DNA from: Corydoras sp. C115
Taxonomy: Eukaryota > Chordata > Actinopteri > Siluriformes > Callichthyidae
Reading direction: 5' to 3'
DNA: 64,000 nt
Assembly (NCBI GenBank): GCA_019802505.1
Contig: JAFMOC010000007.1
Coordinates: forward strand, 3,195,001 to 3,259,000
Shown here: one piece after another, positions 22,121 through 53,790 of the stretch
Numbering within the stretch: position 1 is the stretch's first letter
How the letters are laid out: each line of letters starts with the position of its first letter
Notes under the pieces: model-generated
What the model saw: only the letters and a program-made list of their open reading frames with translations
Databases searched by the model: none
What the model was told of the DNA's origin: nothing
Program-made: the position numbers and the translations under genes

Positions 22121-24030
22121 ACACACAGCTCCAATGTTGCATGATATGTAACATCCTGTCACTTCATACTAACTTCTTCACCTATTCGATCTCCCGACCA
22201 TATAACTACCTAAAGAATAATGTTCTTACAATTTAATTTTAATTGTAACCTATTTGTATAATTGTTAATATTTTAATTGTATTTTCTTCTTTAAAAGTAT
22301 TGCAAATTGCAAATGATGCATGTAGTCATACCATTAAATCTACTTTACATTCAACTACTAAAACTGACTTAAGACTTTAAAGCAATAAATTTTTTTACAA
22401 TGTGGACTCTTGTACCCTGTTTTTCTAGTGGCTATTTGTAATTTTTAGTATTGGATTTGGAGGGCAATATGTATGTAAAAATAGGAGAAAGTTATTTATT
22501 GGAAAGGCTATTATAGAACTGTATGCTTTGTATACTAACTGTATATTTCTGGGAACTGTCTTTTAATAAACAAGGAATAGAGGCCAGTGCATCAGTTGCC
22601 TTTTTACAAAACAGATTGGGCAGGCCATTGTAGTAGCAAGAGCATCTTTAGAATGTGAACAAACAAATTAATTCTGCCAACAATTCATAATAGTAATTGG
22701 TGTCTGGCTAAAATAGTTCCAAAGGTGATTGCAAGTAACTTCTACGCAACTTGTTGGGTAGTGCTCATATTTTTAATTCTTTGCTACTATTATTATAATT
22801 AACAAATTATATGTGAACTTGCTGAAAGCTAATAGGTTCAAAGGTGCAGGTATAATTACATATAATTTTAATACCATAGGTTTGAAAAAATTTGCTTTGA
22901 TCATAGCATGACTCTCTTCCAAAAACATTTTGTGAAGATTAGACTTTAATATTGATACCTGGTCTTGTTGAGGAACATGTTTTATGTTCATTAGTTTATT
23001 TTCTATGTGCCTCATGCAGTTACTGTTACTGTAGCAGAGGGTACGAGAGTCTAGTCAGGCACTCGGTGGGCAAAAGGGACAGGGAACAATGTCCAATCAT
23101 CATGTCCCACTGTAAAAATATTACAAAATAAATTCAATGTTCGTGTTGTTTTTTCTTTGTTTTTTTTTTTGTTAATCAACGCATTATGCGCATATTCATA
23201 ATTATTTAAATAATTGCATGTGTTTTGTTTTCGTGTGTGTACACTTTAGTATGTATCAAGGGTTTGAACAATTAAATCAAATTATTAAGGCATTTAAAGA
23301 ACATAAAGTGCTAAAATCCTATTTAGTACCAGTGAGTGCAATGTTTGTAAAAATTTTAAACTTTCAAACTTTAAAGTTTGCTCTGTTTTAAGAGTCACTA
23401 CAAAAGGTGGAATCTTTGAACACTGAGCACGAAAGGGGAAGAATTGCATGCTGGTTGACTGTTGTAGGTTGGGCTGTAGTGTCAATTAATTTTAATTCTA
23501 ACCCATTTTTAACCTGTTTGTCATGTAAATAAGACAATAAATGTTATTAAATGACGTTAGTATTGTAACTGCCCATTTACACTCCTACTGAGGCTACAGC
23601 GACTCAACAAAAGTTTCCTCCCTTCAAGTCAATTCTGAAAATACAGCAATTATATCTATTATTTCTTTTTCTTATACACACCTTGCTGCACCCTTTGAGT
23701 CACTCAGTACTTCTGCCTGTTACTTGTTTTATCAAACCTAAAACCTGAAATTTTTATCATTATGCTAAGATAATATCATATTTATAATGTATATCTGATA
23801 TGTTTTCCATTATTTATAAACAAGTCAATACTATGTCTTCTGTTCCTGAGCATTAATTTAACTAGTATTAGTAATATAAAAAAGAAAAAAGTCTATAACT
23901 TATGTATAATGTTTGATAAGTCTATAAAATATGTATATGTTTGATCTCCTCTGTTTATAAGTGTTCGACCAGCAGTATGCATATAATATGTAATATAAAG
24001 TTCAATGTATAGGACATGAAGACATCATAG

Positions 24031-24031
<1 letters not shown>
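22121..24031. other. No gene seen; AT-rich DNA
   Basis: I found no repeat family, exon signature or RNA gene. Short frames at 22773 and 23294 (minus) look random. Confidence 0.5.

Positions 24032-24102
<71 letters not shown>
24032..24102. repeat. (TA)n microsatellite
   Basis: About 71 bp of alternating AT. Confidence 0.95.
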
Positions 24103-24104
<2 letters not shown>

Positions 24105-25893
24105 AGCTTGGATGTTCACTTATTATTGAGATGAGGATAATTTGCCTTAATGCCCATGTATCAGGAAGAGGCAGAACAATTTAAAGATACACCCTTTAAC
24201 CACTCCTTTGGTTTCAATTGAACTTATTGAAATGACACTGAAAGACATCTTCAGTTCTGTAAGAAACTTTCAAGTGTAACAAGAGAGATTATTATTGGTG
24301 ATCGGATGACTTTAATGCAGAAAAGAAGGTAACAATCACAATCTTTTGAACTGTCTGCTGTTTATTTAGATGCTTTAAAATATTTATGTATGTATTTTCT
24401 CATTTAAAATGTTTTACAGCTCAGTAAGTGCTACTTTCTGCTATATTTTACATGACAGATTTAATATTATTCATGAACAAATTTCAGAGTTCTTTCTGTG
24501 ATAAAATTTGATTTAATGAGATAAAATACAAATGGAGTACACTTACCATTTCACCCTGTACACACTTATTTTAACAAAATTTGGAAAATGTCTGAGCCAA
24601 AGCAACACAAGCTACTTATACTGAATTTCTATGGTTTGGCTAAAGACATAGTTCCAGACCTAGCTGATAAATAAAAGCACATTTCAAAATTCTGTATAAA
24701 GAGGGGTTTTGACAGGCCTAGAAAGTTGCAGACATGTTGTAATTAAAAACTGACCACTGCCTGGCCAGTAAAATATTGTTAATATTACATATAGTTGTAC
24801 TTTAATGAACTTCTTTCTTCTGTACTTATTTATAATAATATCTTTATAAAGGTGGCGAAACATGAAAACTTAGTGACTTATTTTAGTTACATTATACTCT
24901 TCTCATTTTACATAATAAACTAGAACTCTCCCAAAATAGGTCAGAATAACTCATTCTCATTCATAATTCAGAGAATTAAGGGTATTTAATTGAATCGGAA
25001 AACTATCAGTGAACTAGCTAGCTGATGTAAAAAAAAGACTTTCTGTGGATTGGTGTTTAATATTTATTGTATCATAAAGGTGTTAATTGTAAAAAAGAAG
25101 TTGTTGAAAATACATTAACTGGTCATTTTAATCTGTAAACAGACAGTATAATGTCAACGTCCAACATCTCACAATATGTAAGTACACATTTTTACCTTAA
25201 AACCTAGTGCATGGTTTATTTCAATATGGCAACAATGCTTTTCCACTGTAGTAGATCATCAGGGATTACAAGCTTGTGGCTCAATTCTGTCAAATAAATA
25301 GTAATGTAAATAGTTTTATACATAATGGTTAATGCATATATGTTTCATAGTTATAGTTATTTAGATTTTATTCATACTTTATGATGATATTATTATGTTA
25401 TGTTGTGACCATAATACTTTTTAAAATTATTAGAATTATAAAATTAGTGTTAATTTATAAAAAGCGTGTATATGTGTATAAGTTTGTAATCGATTTTGAT
25501 GGTTAAAATCTTTTCTTGTGTTTTTTTTTCTATTCAAATTAACACAATCATAAATTTGTAATGTAGACATACCATCTTTAACCACAAGGGAGCAAAAGCG
25601 AGTTAACAATGTTGATCTTTTACAGTTATAGGTTACATTAATTTGCCTTTAATTTATTTTTATTCAACAAATTGCATAAATGTGTTTTTTTTTTTCTATT
25701 AGAATGACAAATTATATTTTGACATAATTATTTTATGTTAATTTTACGTTTTTATAGTGTGTGTATGCTGGATGCTTACTTGGACTGGAGTCCAAACGTA
25801 TGTTTTAAAATATTTATTTATCTATTTTCTTTTTAGTTAGTTAGTTAGCTATTTTATTTGTACATATTTTATTGATTTCTGGTGAAATCTTAG
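24103..25893. other. No confident feature; region upstream of the SEA-like gene
   Basis: The promoter and first exon of the gene at 27479 may lie here or further left. ATG-containing fragments with donor sites (for example 25150) cannot be joined in a consistent phase, and I see no hydrophobic signal peptide. Confidence 0.4.
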
Positions 25894-25974
25894 GAACGCA
25901 TCACTGGAAGACACTGGAGGAGATAGCAATGTGCCCGCTTCAGTTGACACACACAATCTTGTCCAGTCTGATGG
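25894..25974 (+). CDS. Candidate upstream exon of the SEA-like gene
   Basis: AATCTTAG precedes and GTAAGG follows this 81-nt stretch. Read with two carried-in nucleotides it encodes NASLEDTGGDSNVPASVDTH followed by NLVQSDG, a glycosylatable, acidic, Ser/Thr-containing spacer. It ends with 'GG', which with the first A of the exon at 27479 gives Gly, the same junction phase (2) as every linker-to-A junction of the gene. A second reading frame is also open, so the call rests on phase match alone. No exon feeding it was found. Confidence 0.35.
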
Positions 25975-26350
25975 GTAAGGGAATAAAGCAACTATTAGGA
26001 ATTTTTTGTGTTTTTTTCATCAATTGTCTCTGATAACACCTGTTAATCATTTCTCTTCTCTGGCTGTTTACCTATTTAGTAATTGTCTGACCTATGTATG
26101 TCAGCACATTGCATATTTCTCTCAGACTCCCTTCTTTATTTATGCTGTACTTAATGTTCTGTTTGACACACTATGCTGTTACGGGACTGATGTCCCTGAT
26201 TTGGCTCAGAATGCAAGTAGGATATTTTTGAAGTTTTGAGAATATGTGTTATTGGGCTGCAACATTATCATTACAACTGAAACTCTGCATGACTATAAAC
26301 TTACCAGTACACTCTGAATAATACATAATATTAATAATGCTTAACTTATC

Positions 26351-26378
26351 GGGCGGCACGGTGGCTTAGTGGTTAGCA
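26351..26378 (+). mobile_element. Orphan 28-bp SINE head
   Basis: GGGCGGCACGGTGGCTTAGT followed by GGTTAGCA is identical to the first 28 bp of the SINE (with the A box), and then the match stops abruptly. Confidence 0.75.
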
Positions 26379-27478
26379 TTTTTATTTATTTTATGACATT
26401 TATAATTAAAAAAATAATTAAGTGTACTTATCCTCACTTACAAACAGTAATTTTAGAATCTACTTTAGTCTGTGTTGTTCATTCCTGTTGGCTTGCTAAC
26501 CAGTTCATTTGCTGCCTTTTTTTCCTAGTTATTCAATTCATTTGATTTATACATCTCTTTTAAGACATTCTATTTTTTATTTTTATCTGTAGCAAAAAAG
26601 AAAACCTCAGGTTTAAATCCTGGTTGTGGTGAACAAATATTCTTTCTGTGTGGTGTGTGCATGCCCTCCCCATGCATATATAGATTTACTCTGTAAATTT
26701 TGGACTGTTGTGCTGGTCAGTATATAGCCACTAATTCTGTCCAGAAATTAAACTAAATTCATAATTAAACAATGATGTGCTGAAAACAATGCAGCTACAA
26801 TTAGTACATTTGATATTGGGTTTGGTACATGTGAGAATGATGACGCCTTGACAGTTACAGTGGGGTGAACAAGGTATGTCCACCCACTCAAGGAATATTT
26901 ATATTTGCTGTAAATAAATGACAAATAATTGGATGTTAAATCAAATTCTGCATAGGAATGATTGACATTCTGACATATAATTCATTACATAAAAGAAAAA
27001 GATGTGGGACAAGAACAGAGTCTTTCAATGAAAAGACTAAGAAGAAACCTGAAGAAAGAGTTTAACATCAAGTGGGTCTGCTTAGATCCAAGAATAATAT
27101 AAATAATTTAAACTTTGGCAAAAGCATCTATTTGTTTTAATGGTTTGCAGTACAGTATTATTGTTATTATTATTAGTAGTAGTTGTTGTAGTGTTATTAA
27201 TAAGAAATTGAAAAAGCTGTCAAAGCTAATGTTATGATGCATGTTTAGCATTGATTATTTGTGATATAGTTATAGTTGTGAAATAGACAGATTTATTGTA
27301 TATTCAGTAATTTATGATTTATGACTAGAAGATAAGTTATGTTGTATATGAAGTACAGCGACTGGTGATTTTTAAAAGATATGGAGTGGGTACAGCATAT
27401 TAAAAATAAATAACAAAGATTGTATATACGTAGTATTGTACATATCACAAATAATAATCTTTAAAAAAATATTTTCAG
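26379..27478. other. No confident exon; AT-rich
   Basis: Presumably an intron upstream of the first sure exon of the SEA-like gene. I see no acceptor-donor pair with an open frame in phase. Confidence 0.4.
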
Positions 27479-46615
<19,137 letters not shown>

Positions 46616-46982
46616 TACATGATGAAAAATTCACAAACAAAAATATGAGTTACTAGTTTTCTTAAAGATTACTTAGGTTAAGTTCAAACTTTATATTCAT
46701 TCTGTATTATCTCCTTCATTCATTTATGGTTTTTAAATTCACCTGTATTGCTGGATATATACAGGATGTATTAAATTATTACATGTTCTATGCTGTATAA
46801 TTGAAAGTTAAATGAAATGTGCTTATTTATTTCTGTTATTTATTTCCTGTATTCATTAATTGTTAATTTATTAAGCTATATAGTTTTAAACTAATTAAAA
46901 TGTTAAATCAGTTTAATTAAAGTATGAGCATTTTACTATTTACAGTGATTTTAAAATAAATTTTATTATATCTCATTTGTGG

Positions 46983-47030
<48 letters not shown>

Positions 47031-48044
47031 GCAGTTGACACTATTTTTCCCTATACATCAATGATTATTTTTAGTTCGGTACAAATATGGCTATAGTAAC
47101 TAAATTATAAAATGTAAAATAAATTAATATAAAGAATTACAATGAATGTTTAAAATAAATGCATTTAAAGCACAATAAAGTTGTCAAATGTCGTGAATCA
47201 TTGGTTTGGCCAGGTTCTCTGGTGTATGGATGTAATTCTGAATATTAGAGACAAACTTTTTAGTGCCGGATTTTTAAGATACTGAATATCTATATTTAAA
47301 TTTTGTAGGCATTTATATATGAATCCATTGCAATCTTTATGATCAAATACAGAAATGGGATGCATTTAAATTATGTGTCTTTCTGTCATACACTTTAAGA
47401 TTTACAGTGGAGAAAAGGTTTATGTATTAAACAAGTTATGCCATCTGAATCTAAAATATAAATGTGATCCTCAGATGTTTATCTCAGATAGTGTGTGCAC
47501 CTTACATAAACAAAAACAAAAAGCCTTAACAGCATACTGCCAATATGTTTGGCAGGAAGTAGCATGGCTTACGCCACTTTGCTGCCAGCGGACACACAAT
47601 GTTGTAACACACTTGCGCTGTCACATCATTTTAAGTTTGATGACAAGCACAGCTACTTAAATGCCAAGCCAAGGTCACGTGCTGACATTTGCGAGGGGTG
47701 GGTAACAAACGAATTGCAAAAAATGTTAATAATAGTTTAATAAAAGTCATAAATACAGTCATTGCCAGTAATTTAATTTGCTTGTGTCATTGACATTGGA
47801 CCTTAACACAGCTAAATGGAGCAATACGTTACCATATTCTTCATAGCTAAAGCAAAAATCTAGATATTTCATTACAAAATAGAATTCTGATTTTCTACAG
47901 ACATGTTGGTACCCCTTGTTTAATGAAAGAAAAACCCACAATGGTCACAGAAATAACTTGAATCTGACGGAAAAATAATAATAAATAAACAACAATGTTT
48001 CAAAAGTATTATTGTAAAAAATAAATTCATGAAATGGGTGCTCA
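46616..48044. other. 3' UTR of the SEA-like gene and AT-rich DNA, no further gene seen
   Basis: Includes a (TA)n run at 46985-47028 shortly after the likely polyadenylation signal. Frames at 47373-47740 show no domain. Confidence 0.5.
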
Positions 48045-48703
48045 ATAGGATTTAGGTCAGGGCTCATGTAAGGCCACTTTAGAATCGTCCATTTTTTCTC
48101 TTAGCCATTCTTGGGTGTTTTTAGCTGTGTGTTTTGGCTCATTATCCTGTTGTATGATGCATGAGCTGCGATTGAGACCAAGCTTTCTGACACTGGGCAG
48201 CACATTTCTTGATATCCCTTGATAGTCTTGAGATTTCGTTGTACCCTGCACAGATTCAATACACCTTGTGCCAGATGCAACAAAGTAGTCACTGGAAATA
48301 ACAGATATGATGATTCTTGATATGCTTCATGTTTCTGTCTGTGAACATAGAGCTGATGTGAGCCTTGGCAAAAATAGAGCCTTGGCAAAAAGTTAAAATT
48401 TTCTCTCATCTGTCCATAGGACATTCTCCCAGAAGCTTTGGGGCTTGTCAACATGTAGTTTGGCAAATTCTAGTCTGGCTTTTTTATGATTTGTTTTCAA
48501 CAATGGTGTCCTCCTTGGTGTTCAGATGATGTAGGCTGACACTGATGTTCCTTGAGCTTGAAAAGTTGGGGCTCTTTTGTTACCATTACTATCATCTCTC
48601 TCTTTTATTTTATGGTCTCTTTTGATCTTATAACCTTTAACATGCTTGTCTACTGTATAATTTTCTTTCTAATCTCCTGAGACAACTCGTTCCTTTGCTT
48701 CCT
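48045..48703 (-). pseudogene. Tc1-like transposase pseudogene (family 2)
   Basis: The minus strand starts with MDQRKQRNELSQEIRKKI, a Tc1-type N-terminus. Then, after a loss of most of the DNA-binding domain, come KARLEFAKLHVDKPQSFWEN, VLWTDE-like sequence, and IIQQDNEPKHTAKNTQEWL, which contains the second catalytic Asp. The product ends before the catalytic Glu (KVALHEP replaces the usual WPSQSPDLNPIE; the sequence continues in another frame as WPYMSPDLNPIE-like). Frameshifts and stops separate the pieces. It belongs to a different Tc1-like family from the copy at 57157. Confidence 0.75.
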
Positions 48704-48726
48704 TTGGTCCATGTTGAGTGTGGTAC

Positions 48727-49257
48727 TGTTGGAATTTAATGAACATAAAAAGACATGAATTGCATTATTTGAAAGGTTTGGTCAACTTTGTAATGCTTTT
48801 ACCATTGTAATTATATTTTTGTAATTTACGATATGTAAACAACTGCTGAATGGCAGAGGGAATGACCAGGTGGGGGTTGAGAGTGTGTAAATTGTAGGAA
48901 TGACCACTTGTTGAATGATCGTGAGAAGGAGACAGAAAGTCTGGTCGCAGGGTGACCTGTGAAAGTATAGAATTAAGGGGCAAGTAACATTTGTTAAAAA
49001 GTATTATTGGGACTGGGGGCTCAGAAAATACCACCATATTTGGTAGGTCCAGTCACACTCATCCACACAGAAGAAGGACAGCCCACCTAAGGGTTATATA
49101 ATGAAGCTGCATCTTTGAGACCTCAGAGCTCTCTCATTAATCGTGGTTACCCGCCATTGATGATTTTTCCTGTACACTTGTTTGTCTATTCAGTAAAACG
49201 CATTAAATTCTTTTGGAACGAAACCGCTGAGTTATGACCGTTTATTGGAACATAACA
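48727..49257 (+). mobile_element. Solo LTR, endogenous-retrovirus type, TSD GTAC
   Basis: The 531-bp segment begins TGTTGGAAT and ends GGAACATAACA (TGTT/AACA inverted ends). GTAC is duplicated exactly at 48723-48726 and 49258-49261; a 4-bp duplication is usual for gamma-type vertebrate retroviral integrases. A TATA-like TTATATAATGA lies at about 49094 and ATTAAA at about 49202. No internal viral genes are present, so this is a recombination remnant. Confidence 0.75.
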
Positions 49258-49685
49258 GTACATACCATTCCACATTTATACTTTCTCTTGACTTTTCAGC
49301 TACGTTTTTAGCCGCTATCGCTAGCACTTTCTGCTTAATATCGCGGTCGTTGCTGCCAACACTGCTGCATTTATTACCCGCTTCTTTTATAAATAATAGC
49401 CTATATTTATAAAAGAGCCATTCCCTGATCTGTGCCGGATTCAACTATTCGGATTTTAGGACCGTATTTTATTGGACTCGACGCTGATCTTCACACACCG
49501 TATTGTGAGAACCTCCAGGACTCAACCTACATCCGACGCTAATACAGCCAGATTTACTAGAGTTGGATCTCCACCAGCTGCTACCACTGCTTTGTTTCAT
49601 CATCAGCTGTAACAGGGGGAACTAACCTTACATCTCTACCCACCCGAAGCTAAGTTTATTTCTTCATTTATATATAAACTTTACA

Positions 49686-50270
49686 ATGGCACTTTCCCCT
49701 CTGGTTGCGTGCCCTCAGTGCAGTATGTATAGACAGATAATTCAGCCTATGAGAAGTGTAGTCTAGTCCTTAGTCTGATCGAGAAGATTTCAGTGCTAGA
49801 ATTTCAGTGCGCATTCGGGTTTTAGAACAGGGTCATGTTAGAGAAGATGTGTCAGGGACCAGTTTAGCCAGCCCGAATGCAATAAGATCTGGTGCTAAAT
49901 CTCCAGCTTTAGAGCCCTCGCAGCAGGGCGAGTGGGTGATGACCAGGCGACATACACGTAGAACTGAGCATCACTCTTCTAGGATCCATGTGTCCAATCG
50001 GTTTTCCCCACTCAGTGACTCACCCACTGAGAGACCGGTTGCTAAAAGTGCTCTGGTTATTGGCAACTCCCAGCTCAGACACGTACGAATAGCTACCCCC
50101 TTAGAGACCCCAGCAACCATAGTTTGTTGACCTTTATTGATAATTGGTCTACTTTTGAAGGAAGGCCTGGCCTTTTGAATTTGACAGCATCCATCCTTCT
50201 CGGGAGGGTGCTGCGCTCATGTCACATAACATAGCCGATAGGGTTTTTTCTTCAGATAGGAATAAAAATT
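49686..50270 (+). pseudogene. L2 ORF1 pseudogene (copy D)
   Basis: The N-terminus MALSPLVACPQCSMYRQ has a CxxC pair. Frame 49807-50130 continues with RIRVLEQGHVRE and KSALVIGNSQLRHVRIATP, the SGNH block I region. A deletion then removes the GTND block that copy C retains, and the final DNWSTFEGRPGL / HPSREGA region follows in a new frame to about 50270. Confidence 0.7.
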
Positions 50271-50357
50271 GACAATTCAGAGCAGACAGAATGGCCTAAC
50301 CAACTGCCTGCGAACTGCCAGGAGTCGTCACCCACAATAACTAGGTCCCATACCATT

Positions 50358-51067
50358 ATGACAGTTATCAAGTATCGCAGTGAGCAAAAAACAAAAAGAG
50401 TCCAAAAAGTGTGCCAAAAAAATCTCATTAATATCAATATAATCTCAAGTAATGTAAGAAACACTTTAAAGTTAAAACTTGGGTTATTAAACATTTGGTC
50501 ACTTTCATCAAAATCAGCTCTAGTTCAAGAAATAATTACTGATAACTTCTTAAATGCCTTTTATCTCACAGAGACCTGGATTAGGGCCAATGAATACTTA
50601 GCATTAAATGATGCCTCTCCACCTGGTTATACTTATGCTCATAAACCACGTCTTAGTGGACGAGGAGGTAGAGTGGCTACGATCTATAAAGAAAACATAA
50701 ATGTAACACTTAATAATAAGTATGAGTCAAAATCCCATATACAGAGTTTATTAAAGAATTTGGTGAATTTCTCGCTAACATAGTAATCTCATCAGACAAG
50801 GCCTTAATAGTCAGTGACTTCAATGTTCACTTTGAAAACCCACTAGACTTATTTAAATTAGCCTTTGACTCTATCCTCAATTCCATGCGCATGAGTGTGG
50901 TTGGTGAAACACATCGCTGTAAAAATACATTAGACTTAGTTTTATCACATGGTATTAACATTAATAATTTAACTATTGCTCCACTAAGTGAGGTCATCTC
51001 TGATCACTATTTGATAAGCTACGACGAATTGATATTGATCCAGTCATTAAACCGCAATATGACATGA
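50358..51067 (+). pseudogene. L2 apurinic endonuclease pseudogene (copy D)
   Basis: Frame 50358-50783 contains LKLGLLNIWSLSSKSALVQE (L2 consensus LLNIRSL) and AFYLTETWI with the catalytic Glu. A deletion shortens the middle, and DKALIVSDFN-like sequence (SDF where GDF is usual) lies at 50797-50826. Frame 50885-51067 supplies NTLDLVLSHG and the catalytic ISDHYLI. These are the expected exonuclease-endonuclease-phosphatase motifs in order, in a broken frame. Confidence 0.75.
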
Positions 51068-51906
51068 AGTGTACAATCATTCCCTCTACTGCTGCTTCAT
51101 TCCTACAACATTTACCTGAATTAAACATTAAACCAGCATCAGGACCCAATGAACTTGAAAACACAGCTGAATACCTTAAACACGTGTTTTCTACAACCTT
51201 AGTGTCGCTCCACTTAAACTAAAAAGGATTAAAGACAAAAGACTTGTTCCATGGTTTAATGATCAAACACGCGCCTAAAACAAACCACTAGAACCATGGA
51301 GCGTAAATGGAGACAAACTAAATTAGAGGTATTTATGGTTGCATGGAAGGACAGTATGACTGAGTATATTGACAGTATGTTTGTCCTATAAACCTGCTTA
51401 AAGACCTCCTACCAAATATTACAGAGCCTTTTCTAACTAATAATGTTCAGTAAGTTTTTCAGTCAGGTTTTAGGTCTCATCATAGCACTGAGACAGCCTT
51501 AATTAAAGTCGTTAATGACTTCTTAATGTCCTCTGATAATAACCAAATCTCTTTCCTTGTATTATTAGATCTTAGTGCAGCCTTTGACACTATAGATCAT
51601 AACATCTTAGTTGATAGATTAGAAAACACTGTGGGCATTACAGGATCTGCACTCCAGTGGTTTAAATCCTACCTGACAGATCAATATCAATTCACCTGGT
51701 TTAACAAACAATTTTCTGATCTTGCTAAACTTAAATATGGTGTTCCGCAAGGGTCAGTTCTCGGTCCACTCCTATTTGCGTTATATGTGCTTCCATTGGG
51801 ACAATTATTCATAAACATGGAATCAGTTTCCACTCTTATGTAGATGATACACAGTTATACATTTCAGCTAACCCTAATGATGTTCATTCAGTCAGTAAGC
51901 TCAAGG

Positions 51907-52517
51907 TGTTACACATATACGTTCACACCCCGCTGCCCCGCTTTCCTCTCCACACATACACCCACTTCCACACCGACACGTTCACACCCCGCTGCTCCTC
52001 TCTCGGCTCCTCACACATCCACACCTGTCACTCATCCTGTCAATCACCGATCACCCTCTCCAGATTATTAGTTGCAGGTGCGCCTTGTTGATGACAGTGG
52101 CTTCTTAAGCCACCGTCCCGGACTCATCAGCGCATAGTTTTTTGGATCGTCTCCTGTCTGCGTGCATCGCTGGTTGCTCGGAGTGCATCCGTTCTATACG
52201 CACTCTCTCCCCATGGCGGGTCTCGCTTTGATCTTGCTTACTCGCTACCTCTTTTTAGGAACACTCTCCGCGTGTGACGTAAAGGACATCGGGGATTCCG
52301 CCGCTTACGCTCCCGCCTCCTCAGCGTGCGCTCTCCGCCTCGGACTTGAGCTGCTCTCTTCGGTGAAGTTCTCACCAGTGTATTGTTTGTGACTGTTTAC
52401 ATTTAAGTTGTCTGAGCTATCACTTTTTTTTCCCAGCTGGAGGAAATAAATCTTATTTTGTTTTCGAAAAGCACGCGTCCCTCAGTTCCTCCGGCAACGG
52501 GTCGCTGACGCCTGACA
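51907..52517 (+). mobile_element. Solo LTR 1 in L2 copy D, TSD CAAGG
   Basis: The 611-bp insert begins TGTTACACATATACG and ends GACGCCTGACA. CAAGG is duplicated exactly (51902-51906, 52518-52522). It is GC-rich at first, and AATAAA lies at about 52445. The small open frames within are chance. Confidence 0.85.
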
Positions 52518-52866
52518 CAAGGACTGCATCCAAGATATTAAAATATGAATGTCAAAAAACTTCCTACTGCTAAATTCTGATAAAACAGAGTTTATAATAG
52601 TTGGACCCAAAGACAAAAGCTTCTAACATTATGTTAAATCTTGATAACTCTTTAATTAGACCCAGTTCATCTGTAAATAATCTCAGTGTCATTATTGATT
52701 CAGATCTCTCCTTTACAAAGCACATTAGCAATATTACTAGAATTGCATTTTTTCACCTTCGTAACATTTCGAAGCTACGTAATATCCTCTCCCTCCAAGA
52801 TGCAGAAAAACTAATTGATGCTTTTATTACCTCAAGGTTAGATTATTGTAATTCACTTCTGACAGG

Positions 52867-53790
52867 TGTCAGAGACCACAGCGCTGCGGCGCGTTTCCCT
52901 AGCCCCGCATTCTAATCAGCGGGCGCTCTCCGTGCACCAGATGAGGTTCAATGTTACCGGGTTCTTTCTTTCCTTTATAAGGCTTCTTGTTTTGCTGGTC
53001 GGGTGCGAAGTATTGATCGTCCCACGTCATACCGAGCGCTATCCGAGTGATATTCCCTGCATTCTTTATCTGTGTCTACTTCCGTGTTTGGTCTCCGTTG
53101 GGTGAGTGCGAATTCGAGTGTGGTTTAGTAGTAGTGTGTTCCTCTCTCTGTTCCCCGCTTCTACCGCCCTCTTGTCCTCCCTCTCTCCCTTTCCCTCATC
53201 CCCATCCTTTCCCTCCTTCCCTTAGTTTAGATTCCTGTGTGCGTGTGGTTTTGGAAGGAAAGTCCGTGTCTGTCATTTATGTATAGCCTCCTTAACACAT
53301 TCTCACTTTTACTTACTAATCTCTCCACTGTCGGTGTATATAACACATTTAACCCATCTCTAATTAACCACTCCTCTGTCTCCCGGTTCCAGTTCCCCGT
53401 CGGTGTGTTTCCTTCCCCGTCGCTCACCGCAGGTTCTCCCTGGTTGCCGCCTCATCCAGCACTTCACCTCCTCTATCCTGTTCATGTTCTTTTTAGCTCC
53501 TCCTTTTGCGCTATTTCCCATTCTCACTTGTTTAATCTATTCCCCAGTGTTTATATTTTGTGTTTGGTGTTGGTTTGTATTCTTCTGCTCTCTTCTGATT
53601 GATACCAGGTTCCCTGCCAGTCCTGGTACTCAAGCTATGCACGTGACATCCAGCGAGTGCTCCAGTGATCCCGCTGCCGATCAACTAGTCAGTCACGTGT
53701 CACTCAGTCGCCGCTGTTTGATTGGTTTAATAAACCACAGTTGTTTTGCATCAACATCTCCTCTGTTCTCTCTGAGCCAGACCCATAACA
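52867..53790 (+). mobile_element. Solo LTR 2 in L2 copy D, TSD ACAGG/AGAGG
   Basis: The 924-bp insert begins TGTCAGAGACC and ends GACCCATAACA. The flanking pentamers ACAGG (52862-52866) and AGAGG (53791-53795) differ at one base. TTTAATAAACC near its 3' end includes AATAAA. It is unrelated by eye to LTR 1. Confidence 0.8.

Noticed and set aside
25150..25797. ATG fragment at 25150 and a 40-nt splice-like stretch at 25758-25797 as first exons of the giant gene
   Set aside because: The phases do not chain to the exon at 25894 in the frame that fits module 1, and no hydrophobic signal peptide results.
49232..49444. 70-codon minus-strand ORF between the solo LTR and L2 copy D
   Set aside because: It overlaps the LTR end and the probable L2 5' region and has no recognisable domain.
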